Of a stretch of 64,000 bases of DNA, positions 34,962-43,048 are shown piece by piece (the first letter of the stretch is position 1; each line of letters opens with the position of its first letter). A program made the position numbers and the translations under genes. Origin of the DNA: Paludibacteraceae bacterium (GTDB taxonomy: Bacteria; Bacteroidota; Bacteroidia; Bacteroidales; Paludibacteraceae); contig JAFSJN010000016.1 of NCBI GenBank assembly GCA_017439235.1, positions 1 through 64,000 on the forward strand, written 5' to 3'. The notes below the pieces were generated by a model, which saw nothing but the letters and a program-made list of their open reading frames with translations, ran no database searches and was not told where the DNA came from.

Positions 34962-35603
34962 TTATGCCGCTCTGGCGCGGAAAGAGGTGTAAGGAGTAAG
35001 GATGGGGCGCAATCCCAAGCAGGATGAGTTGAGCGGTTGGAAGGTTTGAACAAGACCGCTATGCCGACTGAAGACAGACGGCTGTGAGGACAGAAGACGG
35101 ATAGTAGCAGAAGTAAGTTCAATAGAGGTTTCTGCATTTTTAGCCGCCTCGCGAAGGGATTGATAGATAGCGTTATATACGAAGGTGTAGAAGTGGGGAT
35201 AGAACTTCTTTTCAGGGTCTGGATGATAGTATTGCGAGAGGAAGCGCACGCGCCAAGGGAGAGCACGAACGGGATCGTGTTCGAGATCATGCGCCTGACG
35301 GCGTGCTTTGGCTTGGAGGGCACGATTGTCAAGACAGCCTTGAGACCACTGTCTTGGCTTATTCAAAACGTATAGGACATGCAGTCCCGGGTGACGACGC
35401 GAGGGTCGAAGGATGATGTTTTTATTGAAATGATCGGCCTCTCGAAGCAGGTTTACGGCACCACGAAATGTTTTGATAGCATCGGTGAGTTGGAAGTACA
35501 TCGCTCCAGAGGATTTGGAGCCCGGAGAGGTGCCTATATGAACGATGGAGCCGATGGTAGCCCTCACGCGCTTAGAAATTTGTGTTTTTAGATGTTTTCC
35601 CAT
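34962..35603 (-). CDS. Basic hypothetical protein
   Basis: 213 residues, strongly basic in the first 150 (KHLKTQISKRVRATIGSI, RPSRRHPGLHVLYVLNKPRQ, ALQAKARRQAHDLEHDPVRA) and then FYPHFYTFVYNAIYQSLREAA. The last 40 residues are low in charge and look like unselected tail. I do not recognise it. The charge would suit a nucleic-acid-binding protein; that is only inference. A canonical promoter sits 138 bases upstream, leaving a long, partly self-complementary leader (35604-35740). Confidence 0.5.
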   Translation of the reverse strand: MGKHLKTQISKRVRATIGSIVHIGTSPGSKSSGAMYFQLTDAIKTFRGAVNLLREADHFNKNIILRPSRRHPGLHVLYVLNKPRQWSQGCLDNRALQAKARRQAHDLEHDPVRALPWRVRFLSQYYHPDPEKKFYPHFYTFVYNAIYQSLREAAKNAETSIELTSATIRLLSSQPSVFSRHSGLVQTFQPLNSSCLGLRPILTPYTSFRARAA

Positions 35604-35740
35604 ATTTTTAGTTAAAGTTTAAGTTGTTGATAGTTTGAGGTTTATAGGTTACAATTTTGTTAAAAGTCTAGGATTCGCGGGACCAGGTCCGCTTCCGGGG
35701 TTGGAAATGGGCAGGAAGGGTCTCCTTCACGAATCCGAGT
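35604..35740 (-). other. Long structured leader before basic protein gene
   Basis: The 137-base leader, read on the minus strand, begins with GGATTCG and about 50 bases later has CGAATCC, which can close a stem. Inside it GGACC and GGTCC form a second short hairpin. The rest to the ATG is A-rich with no structure. It could host translational control. No known riboswitch consensus was recognised. Confidence 0.3.
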
Positions 35741-35773
35741 GCAAAGGTATAAAAAATAATTGACATATGCAAA
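35741..35773 (-). promoter_or_regulatory. Promoter of basic protein gene
   Basis: On the minus strand TTTG (35770-35773), 20 bases, TACCTTTGC (35741-35749), an exact -7 consensus. Confidence 0.7.
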
Positions 35774-35859
35774 TTTTCGGGGAACAAAAATTCATCAGAA
35801 ATGTGAGAAAATGAGTGTTTTGCGTGCGTAAGTGATTGATATGAACAAGAAGTATGAAA

Positions 35860-35915
35860 GATGAAAAAAGTATGCAAAAAAGTAAAAAGATGAAAAAAGT
35901 ATGCAAAAAAGTAAG
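35860..35915. repeat. 29-bp tandem duplication upstream of rSAM operon
   Basis: The block GATGAAAAAAGTATGCAAAA at 35860 recurs at 35889, period 29. It lies immediately before the promoter at 35921. Reading frames crossing it (Lys-rich on one strand, Phe-rich on the other) are artefacts of the composition. Confidence 0.75.
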
Positions 35916-35920
35916 AAAAA

Positions 35921-35953
35921 TTTGCAGATGTGGAAAAAAAGTTGTACATTTGC
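35921..35953 (+). promoter_or_regulatory. Promoter of rSAM/lipoprotein operon
   Basis: TTTGC (35921-35925), then TACATTTGC (35945-35953) after 20 bases from TTTG. The leader to ATG 35998 is about 40 bases. Confidence 0.7.
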
Positions 35954-35997
35954 AGCGGAAATCCTCACAAATAGATAACGAAACAACTTGTACCGCT

Positions 35998-36441
35998 ATG
36001 AAAAAAGTTCTACTTACTCGTATCAATGCCATTATAGCCTTTCTGCTGACGGTTTTAGGATTTGGCAGTTGTAACCGCAATGAACCTGCTGAACCACGGG
36101 TAGCATACGGAGTTCCGTACGCAACATTCGAAGCCGCCGGTAAAATTACCAACGAGCAGGCGCAACCCGTAGAGAATATCAACGTACGTGTAATGTACCC
36201 ATGGAATCATTGGTCTTTTCTGGAGCAATATACTGACGCTGAGGGGGAATATCTTGTTTCTACAGACGCTTATAAAATCTCCGATTCGGTTGACATTGTC
36301 GTCACGGACACGGCAGGTATCTACCAAGGCGATTCGGTACGCGTCAAGGTCGAATATGACCGTTCCGGCGTAGAAATAGAGGACTATTGGAATGAAGGGA
36401 AAGGCCTTGTCTACCACGATTTCCAATTGAAGAAAAAATGA
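35998..36441 (+). CDS. Radical SAM-associated putative lipoprotein
   Basis: A 147-residue lipoprotein with lipobox GFGSC (Cys 25). The sequence YGVPYATFEAAGKITNE after the linker is the hallmark of the lipoprotein member of the 'rSAM/lipoprotein system' families; it starts a carboxypeptidase-regulatory-like beta domain ending in YHDFQLKKK. The radical SAM gene follows with ATGA overlap. The assumption for this family is that the rSAM enzyme modifies the lipoprotein; this is not proven. ATG 35998 is chosen because it starts the signal peptide just after the promoter. Confidence 0.82.
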   Translation: MKKVLLTRINAIIAFLLTVLGFGSCNRNEPAEPRVAYGVPYATFEAAGKITNEQAQPVENINVRVMYPWNHWSFLEQYTDAEGEYLVSTDAYKISDSVDIVVTDTAGIYQGDSVRVKVEYDRSGVEIEDYWNEGKGLVYHDFQLKKK

Positions 36442-37508
36442 ATTTCCGCCGTAAATTAGCTCTGTGGTTGGAGAAACTACGACGGAACAACCTAAAACAA
36501 CTTCACCCACTTCGTCAGCTCTTTTGGGAATCGACGCTTCGTTGTAACGTCCATTGTCTACATTGTGGTAGCGACTGCATAGCATCCACAGAGACACCGG
36601 ATATGCCGGCAATGGATTTTCTGCACGTTATTGATACAGAGATTACCCCGCATGTCGATCCGCACAAAGTGATGGTCATCATTTCCGGCGGTGAGCCTCT
36701 AATGCGCAAAGACTTGACAGATGTCGGTCGTGCATTGATGCAACGTGGTTATCCATGGGGTATGGTGACGAATGGTCTGGCACTAACGGAGAAGAAATTC
36801 TTCGAACTCAGGCAAGCAGGGTTACGTTCTCTTACTATCTCTTGTGACGGCTTGGAAGAAGACCATAATTGGCTTCGCCAGCATCCTTTAGCATTCGAAA
36901 GTGCCACACGTACCATTCGACTCTGTGTTGCCGAAAAAGGTCTCGTATGGGATGTCGTCACCTGCGTCAACCAACGCACGATTAATCATCTGCCCGCTAT
37001 CCGTGATATGCTTTGGTCTCTCGGCGTTTGTGACTGGCGCGTGTTTAGCATCGACCCTATGGGACGCGCTGCTGAGAATCCAGAACTTATCCTTAGCGAC
37101 GACCAGTTCCGTTATCTGATGGACTTCATTGTCGCGGAACGTGAAGCCGGGCGTCAGGTATCCTACTCATGCGAAGGCTATTTGGGAGAATATGAAGGCC
37201 GTGTGCGTGACCATCTTTACCATTGTGCAGCGGGTATTTCTATTGCTTCCGTTCTTATCGATGGTTCTATCTCCGCTTGTACCTCTATTCGCGGCAAGTA
37301 CTATCAGGGAAATATATATCGCAACTCGTTCTGGGATATTTGGGAACATGGTTTCAAACCTTATCGCGACCGCACCTGGATGCGCCAACTTGAGCCTTGC
37401 AAGAACTGCAAAGTCTTCTCTTTCTGCGAAGGGAACGGCATGCATCTTCGCCGCGAAGATGGCTCGCTGATGCTCTGTCATTTGCATCGTTTAACACCGC
37501 ATTCGTAG
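36438..37508 (+). CDS. Radical SAM/SPASM-like enzyme of rSAM/lipoprotein system
   Basis: A 356-residue enzyme. The [4Fe-4S] ligands C36, C40, C43 (CNVHCLHC) and SAM-binding ISGGEPLMRKD define the radical SAM core. The C-terminal part has Cys residues in a SPASM-like order (HCAAG, then DGSISACTSIRGKYYQGNIY, then CKNCKVFSFCEGN and a final Cys near 350), suited to auxiliary iron-sulphur clusters. Such enzymes modify peptides or proteins. The coupled upstream lipoprotein is the natural candidate substrate. No transporter or protease of a RiPP pathway is nearby. Confidence 0.88.
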   Translation: MNFRRKLALWLEKLRRNNLKQLHPLRQLFWESTLRCNVHCLHCGSDCIASTETPDMPAMDFLHVIDTEITPHVDPHKVMVIISGGEPLMRKDLTDVGRALMQRGYPWGMVTNGLALTEKKFFELRQAGLRSLTISCDGLEEDHNWLRQHPLAFESATRTIRLCVAEKGLVWDVVTCVNQRTINHLPAIRDMLWSLGVCDWRVFSIDPMGRAAENPELILSDDQFRYLMDFIVAEREAGRQVSYSCEGYLGEYEGRVRDHLYHCAAGISIASVLIDGSISACTSIRGKYYQGNIYRNSFWDIWEHGFKPYRDRTWMRQLEPCKNCKVFSFCEGNGMHLRREDGSLMLCHLHRLTPHS

Positions 37509-37566
37509 GGCAAAGAAAGAAGCATCGTAAAATTAGTCCTATTGTATTTTTGTACGATGAGATTAG

Positions 37567-38091
37567 TTACTGAAAGAAACTGAAATGGACGCTGCCGTAG
37601 GTGCGTGTCTCGACATGGCGGGGATGGTCCGTGAAGTCGTTATCCTTACCATGCTCGAGGATAAACCAGCCCTCGTCCTTGAGGTGGGGTAGTACGAGGT
37701 CGGGCAACTCAGCCAGACGCTCCAAGGCGTAGGGAGGATCGGCATAGATAACATCATAGCGCACGCGGTCGGCACTAAGGAAACGGAAGACATCACCGCG
37801 CACGAGGTTGAGGTTGCGGATGCCCAGCTGCTTGCAGGTAGAGATAATGAAGTTCTGCTGCACATGCGCCATCTCCACAGCCGTCACACTACGTGCACCC
37901 CGCGACACAAACTCCAGTCCTATACCTCCCGTGCCGGCAAACAGGTCCAGCATGTCGATGCCCTCGAAGTCCAGACGATTGGTCAAGAGGTTAAACAGCG
38001 ACTCCTTAGCAAAGTCCGTCGTGGGCCTGGCTGTTATATTTTTAGGGGGCGACAAGCGCCGCCCCCTATATGTGCCGGAGATAATCCTCAT
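37567..38091 (-). CDS. rsmD: 16S rRNA (guanine966-N2)-methyltransferase
   Basis: 174 residues. The N-terminus RIISGTYRGRRL and the region TTDFAKESLFNLL are RsmD signatures. The SAM site is DLFAGTGGIGLEF, and the catalytic motif is DPPY in VIYADPPYAL. It methylates G966 of 16S rRNA during small-subunit assembly. Its start overlaps the upstream stop as TAATG. Confidence 0.94.
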   Translation of the reverse strand: MRIISGTYRGRRLSPPKNITARPTTDFAKESLFNLLTNRLDFEGIDMLDLFAGTGGIGLEFVSRGARSVTAVEMAHVQQNFIISTCKQLGIRNLNLVRGDVFRFLSADRVRYDVIYADPPYALERLAELPDLVLPHLKDEGWFILEHGKDNDFTDHPRHVETRTYGSVHFSFFQ

Positions 38092-38846
38092 TACTCCCAG
38101 TTACCTGCGTTATTATTAGGCGCGATAATGTCGCCCACCTTAAGTCCGGGATAGTGGTCGAGTTTGGTCTCGCGGTCGATGAGGTTGACACGCTCCTGGT
38201 TATCGAGGTCGTGCAGATAGGTGTCATAGTGAGCACGCATCTCCATCAAGGGCACGCGGATACCCTGAGAGGTAGTATAGGTATTGTTCACCTCTACTTC
38301 GTAGCGCAGATTGTCGGTATAGGGGATATAGACGATATCACCGATATTGTCGGCATCGTATTCGCCCTTATAGAGAACGGCAATCATATTCTCATAGATA
38401 GTATCACGACGGAAACCTTGCAGGCCGTTGTTCTTAATCTCACGGTCGTTAGCCCAGATATACTCGTAGAGAGCATCCTTATCGGCATCCTTCATCTTAG
38501 CTTTCGCCTTAGCCAAGGCGCGCTCCAGCATCTTAGTAGCCTTATACTCGGTCAGACCGGCTTCCAACTGCTTATCGGAGAGGCTTCCTTCCTTCATCAC
38601 CTCTTTCTTAGGCGTAGTCTTGAGGAAGAGGATAAGCGAATCCAGGTCGGCCGTATAGTGCCCCTTAATCAGTTTATACTCAGCTTGAGCCGTACGCAAC
38701 GCTACCAGGTTCTTAATAACCGCTGCCTCGCGCTCCATGCGCTTCTCTTCAAATTTGATAGGGGTAACGACACTGTCTATGCATACATAAGCCAAAAACA
38801 ATGCTGCTATACCCAAAAGGATACGATAGATGATTTTTGCTTTCAT
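38091..38846 (-). CDS. Single-pass membrane protein of unknown function
   Basis: 251 residues: an N-terminal membrane helix (about 5-25), then a helical segment AAVIKNLVALRTAQAEYKL that superficially resembles the stalk of type IV pilin-like proteins, a Lys/Ala-rich coiled section (105-130) and a beta-rich C-terminus with YIPYTDNLRYEVEVN. No prepilin cleavage site is seen. It is coupled to rsmD. ATG 38846 is chosen because the sequence upstream contains the promoter. Confidence 0.65.
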   Translation of the reverse strand: MKAKIIYRILLGIAALFLAYVCIDSVVTPIKFEEKRMEREAAVIKNLVALRTAQAEYKLIKGHYTADLDSLILFLKTTPKKEVMKEGSLSDKQLEAGLTEYKATKMLERALAKAKAKMKDADKDALYEYIWANDREIKNNGLQGFRRDTIYENMIAVLYKGEYDADNIGDIVYIPYTDNLRYEVEVNNTYTTSQGIRVPLMEMRAHYDTYLHDLDNQERVNLIDRETKLDHYPGLKVGDIIAPNNNAGNWE

Positions 38847-38871
38847 TTTGGTATAATTTTTGTATTTGACT

Positions 38872-38904
38872 GCAAAAGTACAATTTTTTTTTTGTATGTG
38901 CAAA
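38872..38904 (-). promoter_or_regulatory. Promoter of membrane protein/rsmD operon
   Basis: On the minus strand TTTG (38901-38904), 20 bases, TACTTTTGC (38872-38880). It overlaps the divergent promoter of the second RSH gene across 38891-38904. Confidence 0.65.
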
Positions 38905-38921
38905 TTTTTTTGTACTTTTGC
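38891..38921 (+). promoter_or_regulatory. Promoter of second RSH gene
   Basis: TTTG (38891-38894), 18 bases, TACTTTTGC (38913-38921). ATG 38933 is 11 bases on, so the leader is at most a few bases. Confidence 0.65.
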
Positions 38922-38932
38922 ATCGATTTTAT

Positions 38933-40249
38933 ATGGAAGATAGCAACAAAGTATTATTTGACATCCTAAATGAGCGCCTCGAACTGATGCGTCGTCTGGA
39001 TAAAGAAGGGGACAGCACCTACCGTCGTCATGTAGCTCGTGAGACATCCGAACTGCATGCCCAGTTGGCGCACCGTCTAGGTCTGTACCAGATAAAAACG
39101 GAGATGGAAGATCTCGCCCTTAAGTTCACCGATTACGACACCTTTAAGTATATCGCGCGTGCGCTGAATGCCAAGAAGTCGGAACGCGATGCGTATATAG
39201 AGCGTTTTATAGCCCCGATAGCCCAAAAACTGACCGAGGCAGGCTTCGTCTTTACTATCAAAGGTCGTCCCAAATCCATCCACTCCATCTACCATAAGAT
39301 GCAGATGCAGCATTGCGATGTGGATAAGATATACGACCTGTTTGCCATACGTATCATCCTGGACTCGCCGCCCGAGCGCGAGAAGAGAGACTGCTGGCAG
39401 GTCTACTCGCTCATCACCGACGTCTTCCAACCCAATCCCAAACGCTTGCGCGACTGGCTGAGCGTGCCTAAGGAGAACGGCTACGAGAGCCTGCACACGA
39501 CCGTCTTGGGTCCCGACGACCGATGGGTAGAGGTGCAGATACGTTCCCGCCGTATGGACGAGGTTGCCGAGCAGGGCGTAGCCGCACACTGGGCATACAA
39601 AGGCGTCAAAGGCAATATAATGCATACAGACAAACAGTATGTATACGTCTTCACGCCGCAGGGTGACCTGAGACGTCTGCCCGCCGGAGCTACCATACTC
39701 GACTTCGCCTATTCGATACACACCGAGATGGCCGGCCATTGCGTGGGCGGTAAGATATTGGGTAAGTTAGTCCCCATCCGTCATGAGGTGCAGAACGGCG
39801 ACCAGATAGAGATACTCACCTCGGCTCAGCAGCACCCCAACAGAGACTGGTTGAGTTTTGTCGTCTCCCACCGTGCCCGCAATAAGATAAAGCAGGCAAT
39901 CGCCCGTATGGAGGCCGAGAACGGGCCGGAGGTATACGAGTCGGTACACAACCAACGCGAGAACCAGGAGGCACAGAACACTCCCGCTCCCGCCGCTACA
40001 GTACATAAGAACGGAACACAACTGACACCCAATACGCCTATGTCGTTAGAGGTCACCAACCTCAGCGGCGTCGACTTCCACCCCGCCAGTTGCTGTAACC
40101 CGCAACCCGGTGACCCCATCTTCGGCTTTATCAGCGTCACCAAAGGTATACGTATCCACCGCCAGGACTGCCCCAATGCGTCCTATATGCGTGAACGATT
40201 CGGATACCGCGTCATCCCTGCCCATTGGAAGGAGAAAAAAGAAGAATGA
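38933..40249 (+). CDS. (p)ppGpp synthetase lacking HD and ACT domains
   Basis: 438 residues: synthetase domain (HRLGLYQIKTEMEDLALKF; GRPKSIHSIYHKM; YDLFAIRIIL; NGYESLHTTV; VEVQIRS; AAHWAYK, about 45-235), TGS domain (VYVFTPQGDLRRLPAGATI, about 245-310), a short Pro/Asn-rich linker, and a zinc-finger-type RSH domain (HPASCCNPQPGD...IRIHRQDCPN; C387, C388, H409, C413). It begins where a full RSH would leave the HD domain and stops before an ACT domain. It should make but not degrade (p)ppGpp, and retains the ribosome-contacting part missing from the enzyme at 31217. Confidence 0.88.
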   Translation: MEDSNKVLFDILNERLELMRRLDKEGDSTYRRHVARETSELHAQLAHRLGLYQIKTEMEDLALKFTDYDTFKYIARALNAKKSERDAYIERFIAPIAQKLTEAGFVFTIKGRPKSIHSIYHKMQMQHCDVDKIYDLFAIRIILDSPPEREKRDCWQVYSLITDVFQPNPKRLRDWLSVPKENGYESLHTTVLGPDDRWVEVQIRSRRMDEVAEQGVAAHWAYKGVKGNIMHTDKQYVYVFTPQGDLRRLPAGATILDFAYSIHTEMAGHCVGGKILGKLVPIRHEVQNGDQIEILTSAQQHPNRDWLSFVVSHRARNKIKQAIARMEAENGPEVYESVHNQRENQEAQNTPAPAATVHKNGTQLTPNTPMSLEVTNLSGVDFHPASCCNPQPGDPIFGFISVTKGIRIHRQDCPNASYMRERFGYRVIPAHWKEKKEE

Positions 40250-41469
40250 GACAGGTAGCATTACTATGGCTCGTGCTGTTGTTCGGCAGCCTGCAAGCTG
40301 CTGAATGGCAGGGTAGGGTGTGCGATGAGAACGGACAACCGATACTCTATGCTACCGTCTATCTGCAGTCGAATCCCCTCGTGGGCACCGCCACCAATAA
40401 AGACGGCTTCTTTACCCTTACGCCCGACACGACCGATCCGGCGCCCGTACTCCTTATCTCGTGCATAGGCTACGAGAAACAGACCCTCGTGCCCACTACC
40501 GACACGATGCTTATCACCCTGCGCGAACAGCCTATCGCCCTGGAGCAGACCGTTGTGCAGACTAAACGACCGCGACTGAGTAAACGTAAGCTATTAGCGC
40601 GTATCCTCCACGATACGTACCTGAAGATGGAGCAGGACCTGCCGCAACAGCCTATACGCTACCACGTAGTGAGTGACGTACGTATGGATGCCCAGTCGGC
40701 TCCCTGGGGCATGGAGGAGATGTTGGCCGACGTAACCGAGTTGCCCTCGACAGACATCACCAAAGACGACTCGGTGCAGTTTGTGGGTACCTATTGCCGC
40801 CGCTACTGCGACCCGGACGTGCGTCGCAAACTCGACACGATGTACACCCACGAGAAGGATGCCAAACGCCGCAGGATGGCACAAGCCCTCGACTCCGGTT
40901 CGTTGGCCCATAGAGCCTTGTGGAAGATGCGGCTCAGAAAAGCCCACTTCCTGGACACCAGTGACGAGTTGCGACGCTGGCGACTGAGCACGGAGAACGA
41001 CTCGGTAGCCGTACTGACCTACACACGCAAACATAATATGTTTGGTATCGTCCGCGCCACGATAACCGAGAACCACCTGATAGACAGTTACGACTTCACC
41101 CTGCGCGGCTATACGATGGACATGCAGGTCAAGCTGTTCCTGCCCTTCAGTATACGCCTCAAAGGAGCCGAATTAGACTGGCTGAACCTCCTCAACATGG
41201 GCAATAAGACGATAGAACGCTTCCGCCTCAAACGCGGCAACCTGCACGTGCGGGTGTCGGTTCTCTATGCCTTCCGCGAGGGCGTATTGGTGCCGGTAGA
41301 GAAAAACCTGCAGGCCTCCGGCGTACTCGAAGACCGCAAACATAACCAACTGCCTTGCGCCCTGCGCGCCACGCAACAGGTGACGAGTGTGCAGACAGAA
41401 GGCGTAGAAGCGGTGCGTAACTACCGTAAAAATCGACTCGTACCACGAATTTTGGTGCCAATCTATTAA
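40246..41469 (+). CDS. Exported carboxypeptidase-regulatory-like domain protein
   Basis: 407 residues with signal peptide (1-18, ending LQAAEW). Residues 20-100 are a carboxypeptidase D regulatory-like domain (GRVCDENGQPILYATVYL, GTATNKDGFFTL, LLISCIGYEKQTL). After LEQTVVQTKRP comes an unassigned Arg/Lys-rich region, with beta-rich periodicity towards the end. Similar proteins without the barrel are common in Bacteroidota envelopes. Its ATG overlaps the upstream synthetase stop (ATGA), so the two are co-translated; whether they are functionally linked is unknown. Confidence 0.75.
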   Translation: MRQVALLWLVLLFGSLQAAEWQGRVCDENGQPILYATVYLQSNPLVGTATNKDGFFTLTPDTTDPAPVLLISCIGYEKQTLVPTTDTMLITLREQPIALEQTVVQTKRPRLSKRKLLARILHDTYLKMEQDLPQQPIRYHVVSDVRMDAQSAPWGMEEMLADVTELPSTDITKDDSVQFVGTYCRRYCDPDVRRKLDTMYTHEKDAKRRRMAQALDSGSLAHRALWKMRLRKAHFLDTSDELRRWRLSTENDSVAVLTYTRKHNMFGIVRATITENHLIDSYDFTLRGYTMDMQVKLFLPFSIRLKGAELDWLNLLNMGNKTIERFRLKRGNLHVRVSVLYAFREGVLVPVEKNLQASGVLEDRKHNQLPCALRATQQVTSVQTEGVEAVRNYRKNRLVPRILVPIY

Positions 41470-41473
41470 AATA

Positions 41474-41506
41474 TTTGCGTATGTGCAATTTTTGTTGTAC
41501 CTTTGC
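41474..41506 (+). promoter_or_regulatory. Promoter of recR operon
   Basis: TTTG (41474-41477), 20 bases, TACCTTTGC (41498-41506). The recR start codon follows 7 bases later. Confidence 0.75.
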
Positions 41507-41513
41507 ACGCTGA

Positions 41514-42164
41514 ATGGGAAATGACCAGTTAGTAAATAGTGCGTTGTTGTCGGATGCGGTCAGTCAGTTTGCCTCGTTGCCGGGGCTGGGTCGCAAGACA
41601 GCCTTGCGTCACGTGCTTAGTCTGCTCCGTCGCTCCGATGCCGAAGTGGAGGCCTTTGCCAATACGCTGACGCGACTCAAACATGAGGTGCACTATTGCC
41701 GCGTATGCCATAATATATCGGATGCCGAAGTGTGCCCTATATGCCTCTCGCACCACCGCGACCACCATACAGTATGCGTGGTGGAGAATATACGCGATGT
41801 GATGGCTATCGAGAGTACGGGACAGTATAACGGCGTGTACCACGTATTGGGCGGCATTATATCGCCTATGGACGGCATAGGACCGCGCGACATAGAGATA
41901 GACTCGCTCATCGCCCGTATCGAGCCCGAACAGATAAAAGAGGTCATCCTGGCTCTGCCCACGACGATGGAAGGTGATACGACGAACTTCTATATTTATA
42001 GAAGGATACAGAGTACGGACCGCTTTGCCGACAGCATACAGACGGGTGCTCTGCGCGTATCGCAGATTGCACGAGGTATAGCAGTAGGCAACGAACTGGA
42101 ATATACCGACGAGATAACCCTCGGACGGTCCATAGTGAACCGTGTAGAATATAAACAAGCATAA
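41514..42164 (+). CDS. recR: Recombination protein RecR
   Basis: 216 residues. A helix-hairpin-helix ([16 protein letters not shown]) is followed by a C4 zinc finger ([16 protein letters not shown]) and a Toprim domain ([15 protein letters not shown], then [15 protein letters not shown]). RecR loads with RecO or RecF at gapped DNA to help RecA displace SSB. The N-terminal extension is about 10 residues longer than common; the alternative start at the second Met (codon 4, no; next ATG inside) is not better placed. The first gene of a run reaching to rnhB. Confidence 0.94.
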   Translation: MGNDQLVNSALLSDAVSQFASLPGLGRKTALRHVLSLLRRSDAEVEAFANTLTRLKHEVHYCRVCHNISDAEVCPICLSHHRDHHTVCVVENIRDVMAIESTGQYNGVYHVLGGIISPMDGIGPRDIEIDSLIARIEPEQIKEVILALPTTMEGDTTNFYIYRRIQSTDRFADSIQTGALRVSQIARGIAVGNELEYTDEITLGRSIVNRVEYKQA

Positions 42165-42165
42165 G

Positions 42166-42621
42166 ATGGAAAAGAATATCCTGCGCCGCTTGAACGGCTG
42201 TTATTACGGAGTCATGGTGTCCGCTATCGTCATAGCGACAGCCTGCTACTTCGCTATTACCAAAGAATGGATCAGTCTTGTCTCGCCGATGGGTGAGGTC
42301 GGCAAGGGTTTGCAATACGCCGCTTACCTGATGACCATCGGATTGATACCGCTGGCCTTATGGTGGCATAAGAAAAACTGCAAGACCCTCTCCACGATAG
42401 AGAATCAGGAGCAGCAGGGAGCAGCCTATGAGGCTTCGGCACGTTGGCGTATCGTACTCATTGGCCTGGCGCTGAATATGGACGTATTGGTCTATTACCT
42501 GTTAGGCGCTTATCAACCAGTCTTGTGGGCTGCCGGCATAGCCGCCATAGGACTGATATTCACCAAGCCGACAGAAAGCAAGATGTACCACGAACTCCAT
42601 CCTACGGAGGAAAACTATTGA
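42166..42621 (+). CDS. Small integral membrane protein
   Basis: 151 residues with four predicted membrane helices (about 14-30, 45-66, 93-110, 116-134). It has HKKNCK after helix 2 and an acidic, Glu-rich end (HELHPTEENY). The start codon lies 1 base after the recR stop. No family recognised; its place behind recR is all that can be said. Confidence 0.7.
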   Translation: MEKNILRRLNGCYYGVMVSAIVIATACYFAITKEWISLVSPMGEVGKGLQYAAYLMTIGLIPLALWWHKKNCKTLSTIENQEQQGAAYEASARWRIVLIGLALNMDVLVYYLLGAYQPVLWAAGIAAIGLIFTKPTESKMYHELHPTEENY

Positions 42622-42625
42622 TTGT

Positions 42626-43048
42626 ATGACTATAGCAGTAGATTTTGACGGCACTATCGTCACCCACGCTTATCCGGCTATCGGCAAGCCTATCCCCTTT
42701 GCCATCGACACGCTCAAACGCCTGGCGCAAGAGGGACATCAGTTGATTCTATGGTCGGTGCGCGAAGGCCAACTGCTGCAGGACGCTATCGACTACTGCA
42801 AGGAGCGCGGTTTGGAGTTTTATGCCGCCAATACCAATTTCCCCGGTGAGGAGGGCATACACGACGGTTTGACGGCCAGGAAGTTGACTGCCGACCTGTT
42901 TATCGATGACCGTAATTTAGGCGGCATACCCGATTGGGGCGTTATTTATCAAATGGTTCGTTCCGGCCGTTGCTATACGCCTCCCGTGGACCTGATACCG
43001 CAGGAGATACCCGTTAAACGCTCGTGGTGGCAGAAGATATTCAGTTGA
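42626..43048 (+). CDS. Small HAD-like hydrolase
   Basis: 140 residues. The HAD nucleophile motif DFDGTI (D7, D9) is at the N-terminus, followed by LILWSVREGQLLQDAIDYC (motif II, S/T-containing) and DLFIDDRNLGG (motif III/IV). It is a minimal cap-less phosphatase like the BT0820-type proteins of Bacteroides. Substrate unknown. It starts 4 bases after the membrane protein and overlaps the next gene (TGATG). Confidence 0.82.
   Translation: MTIAVDFDGTIVTHAYPAIGKPIPFAIDTLKRLAQEGHQLILWSVREGQLLQDAIDYCKERGLEFYAANTNFPGEEGIHDGLTARKLTADLFIDDRNLGGIPDWGVIYQMVRSGRCYTPPVDLIPQEIPVKRSWWQKIFS

Noticed and set aside
35668-36182. Phe-rich minus-strand frames
   Set aside because: They come from the A-rich duplicated region and run over the promoter of the rSAM operon; low-complexity translation only.
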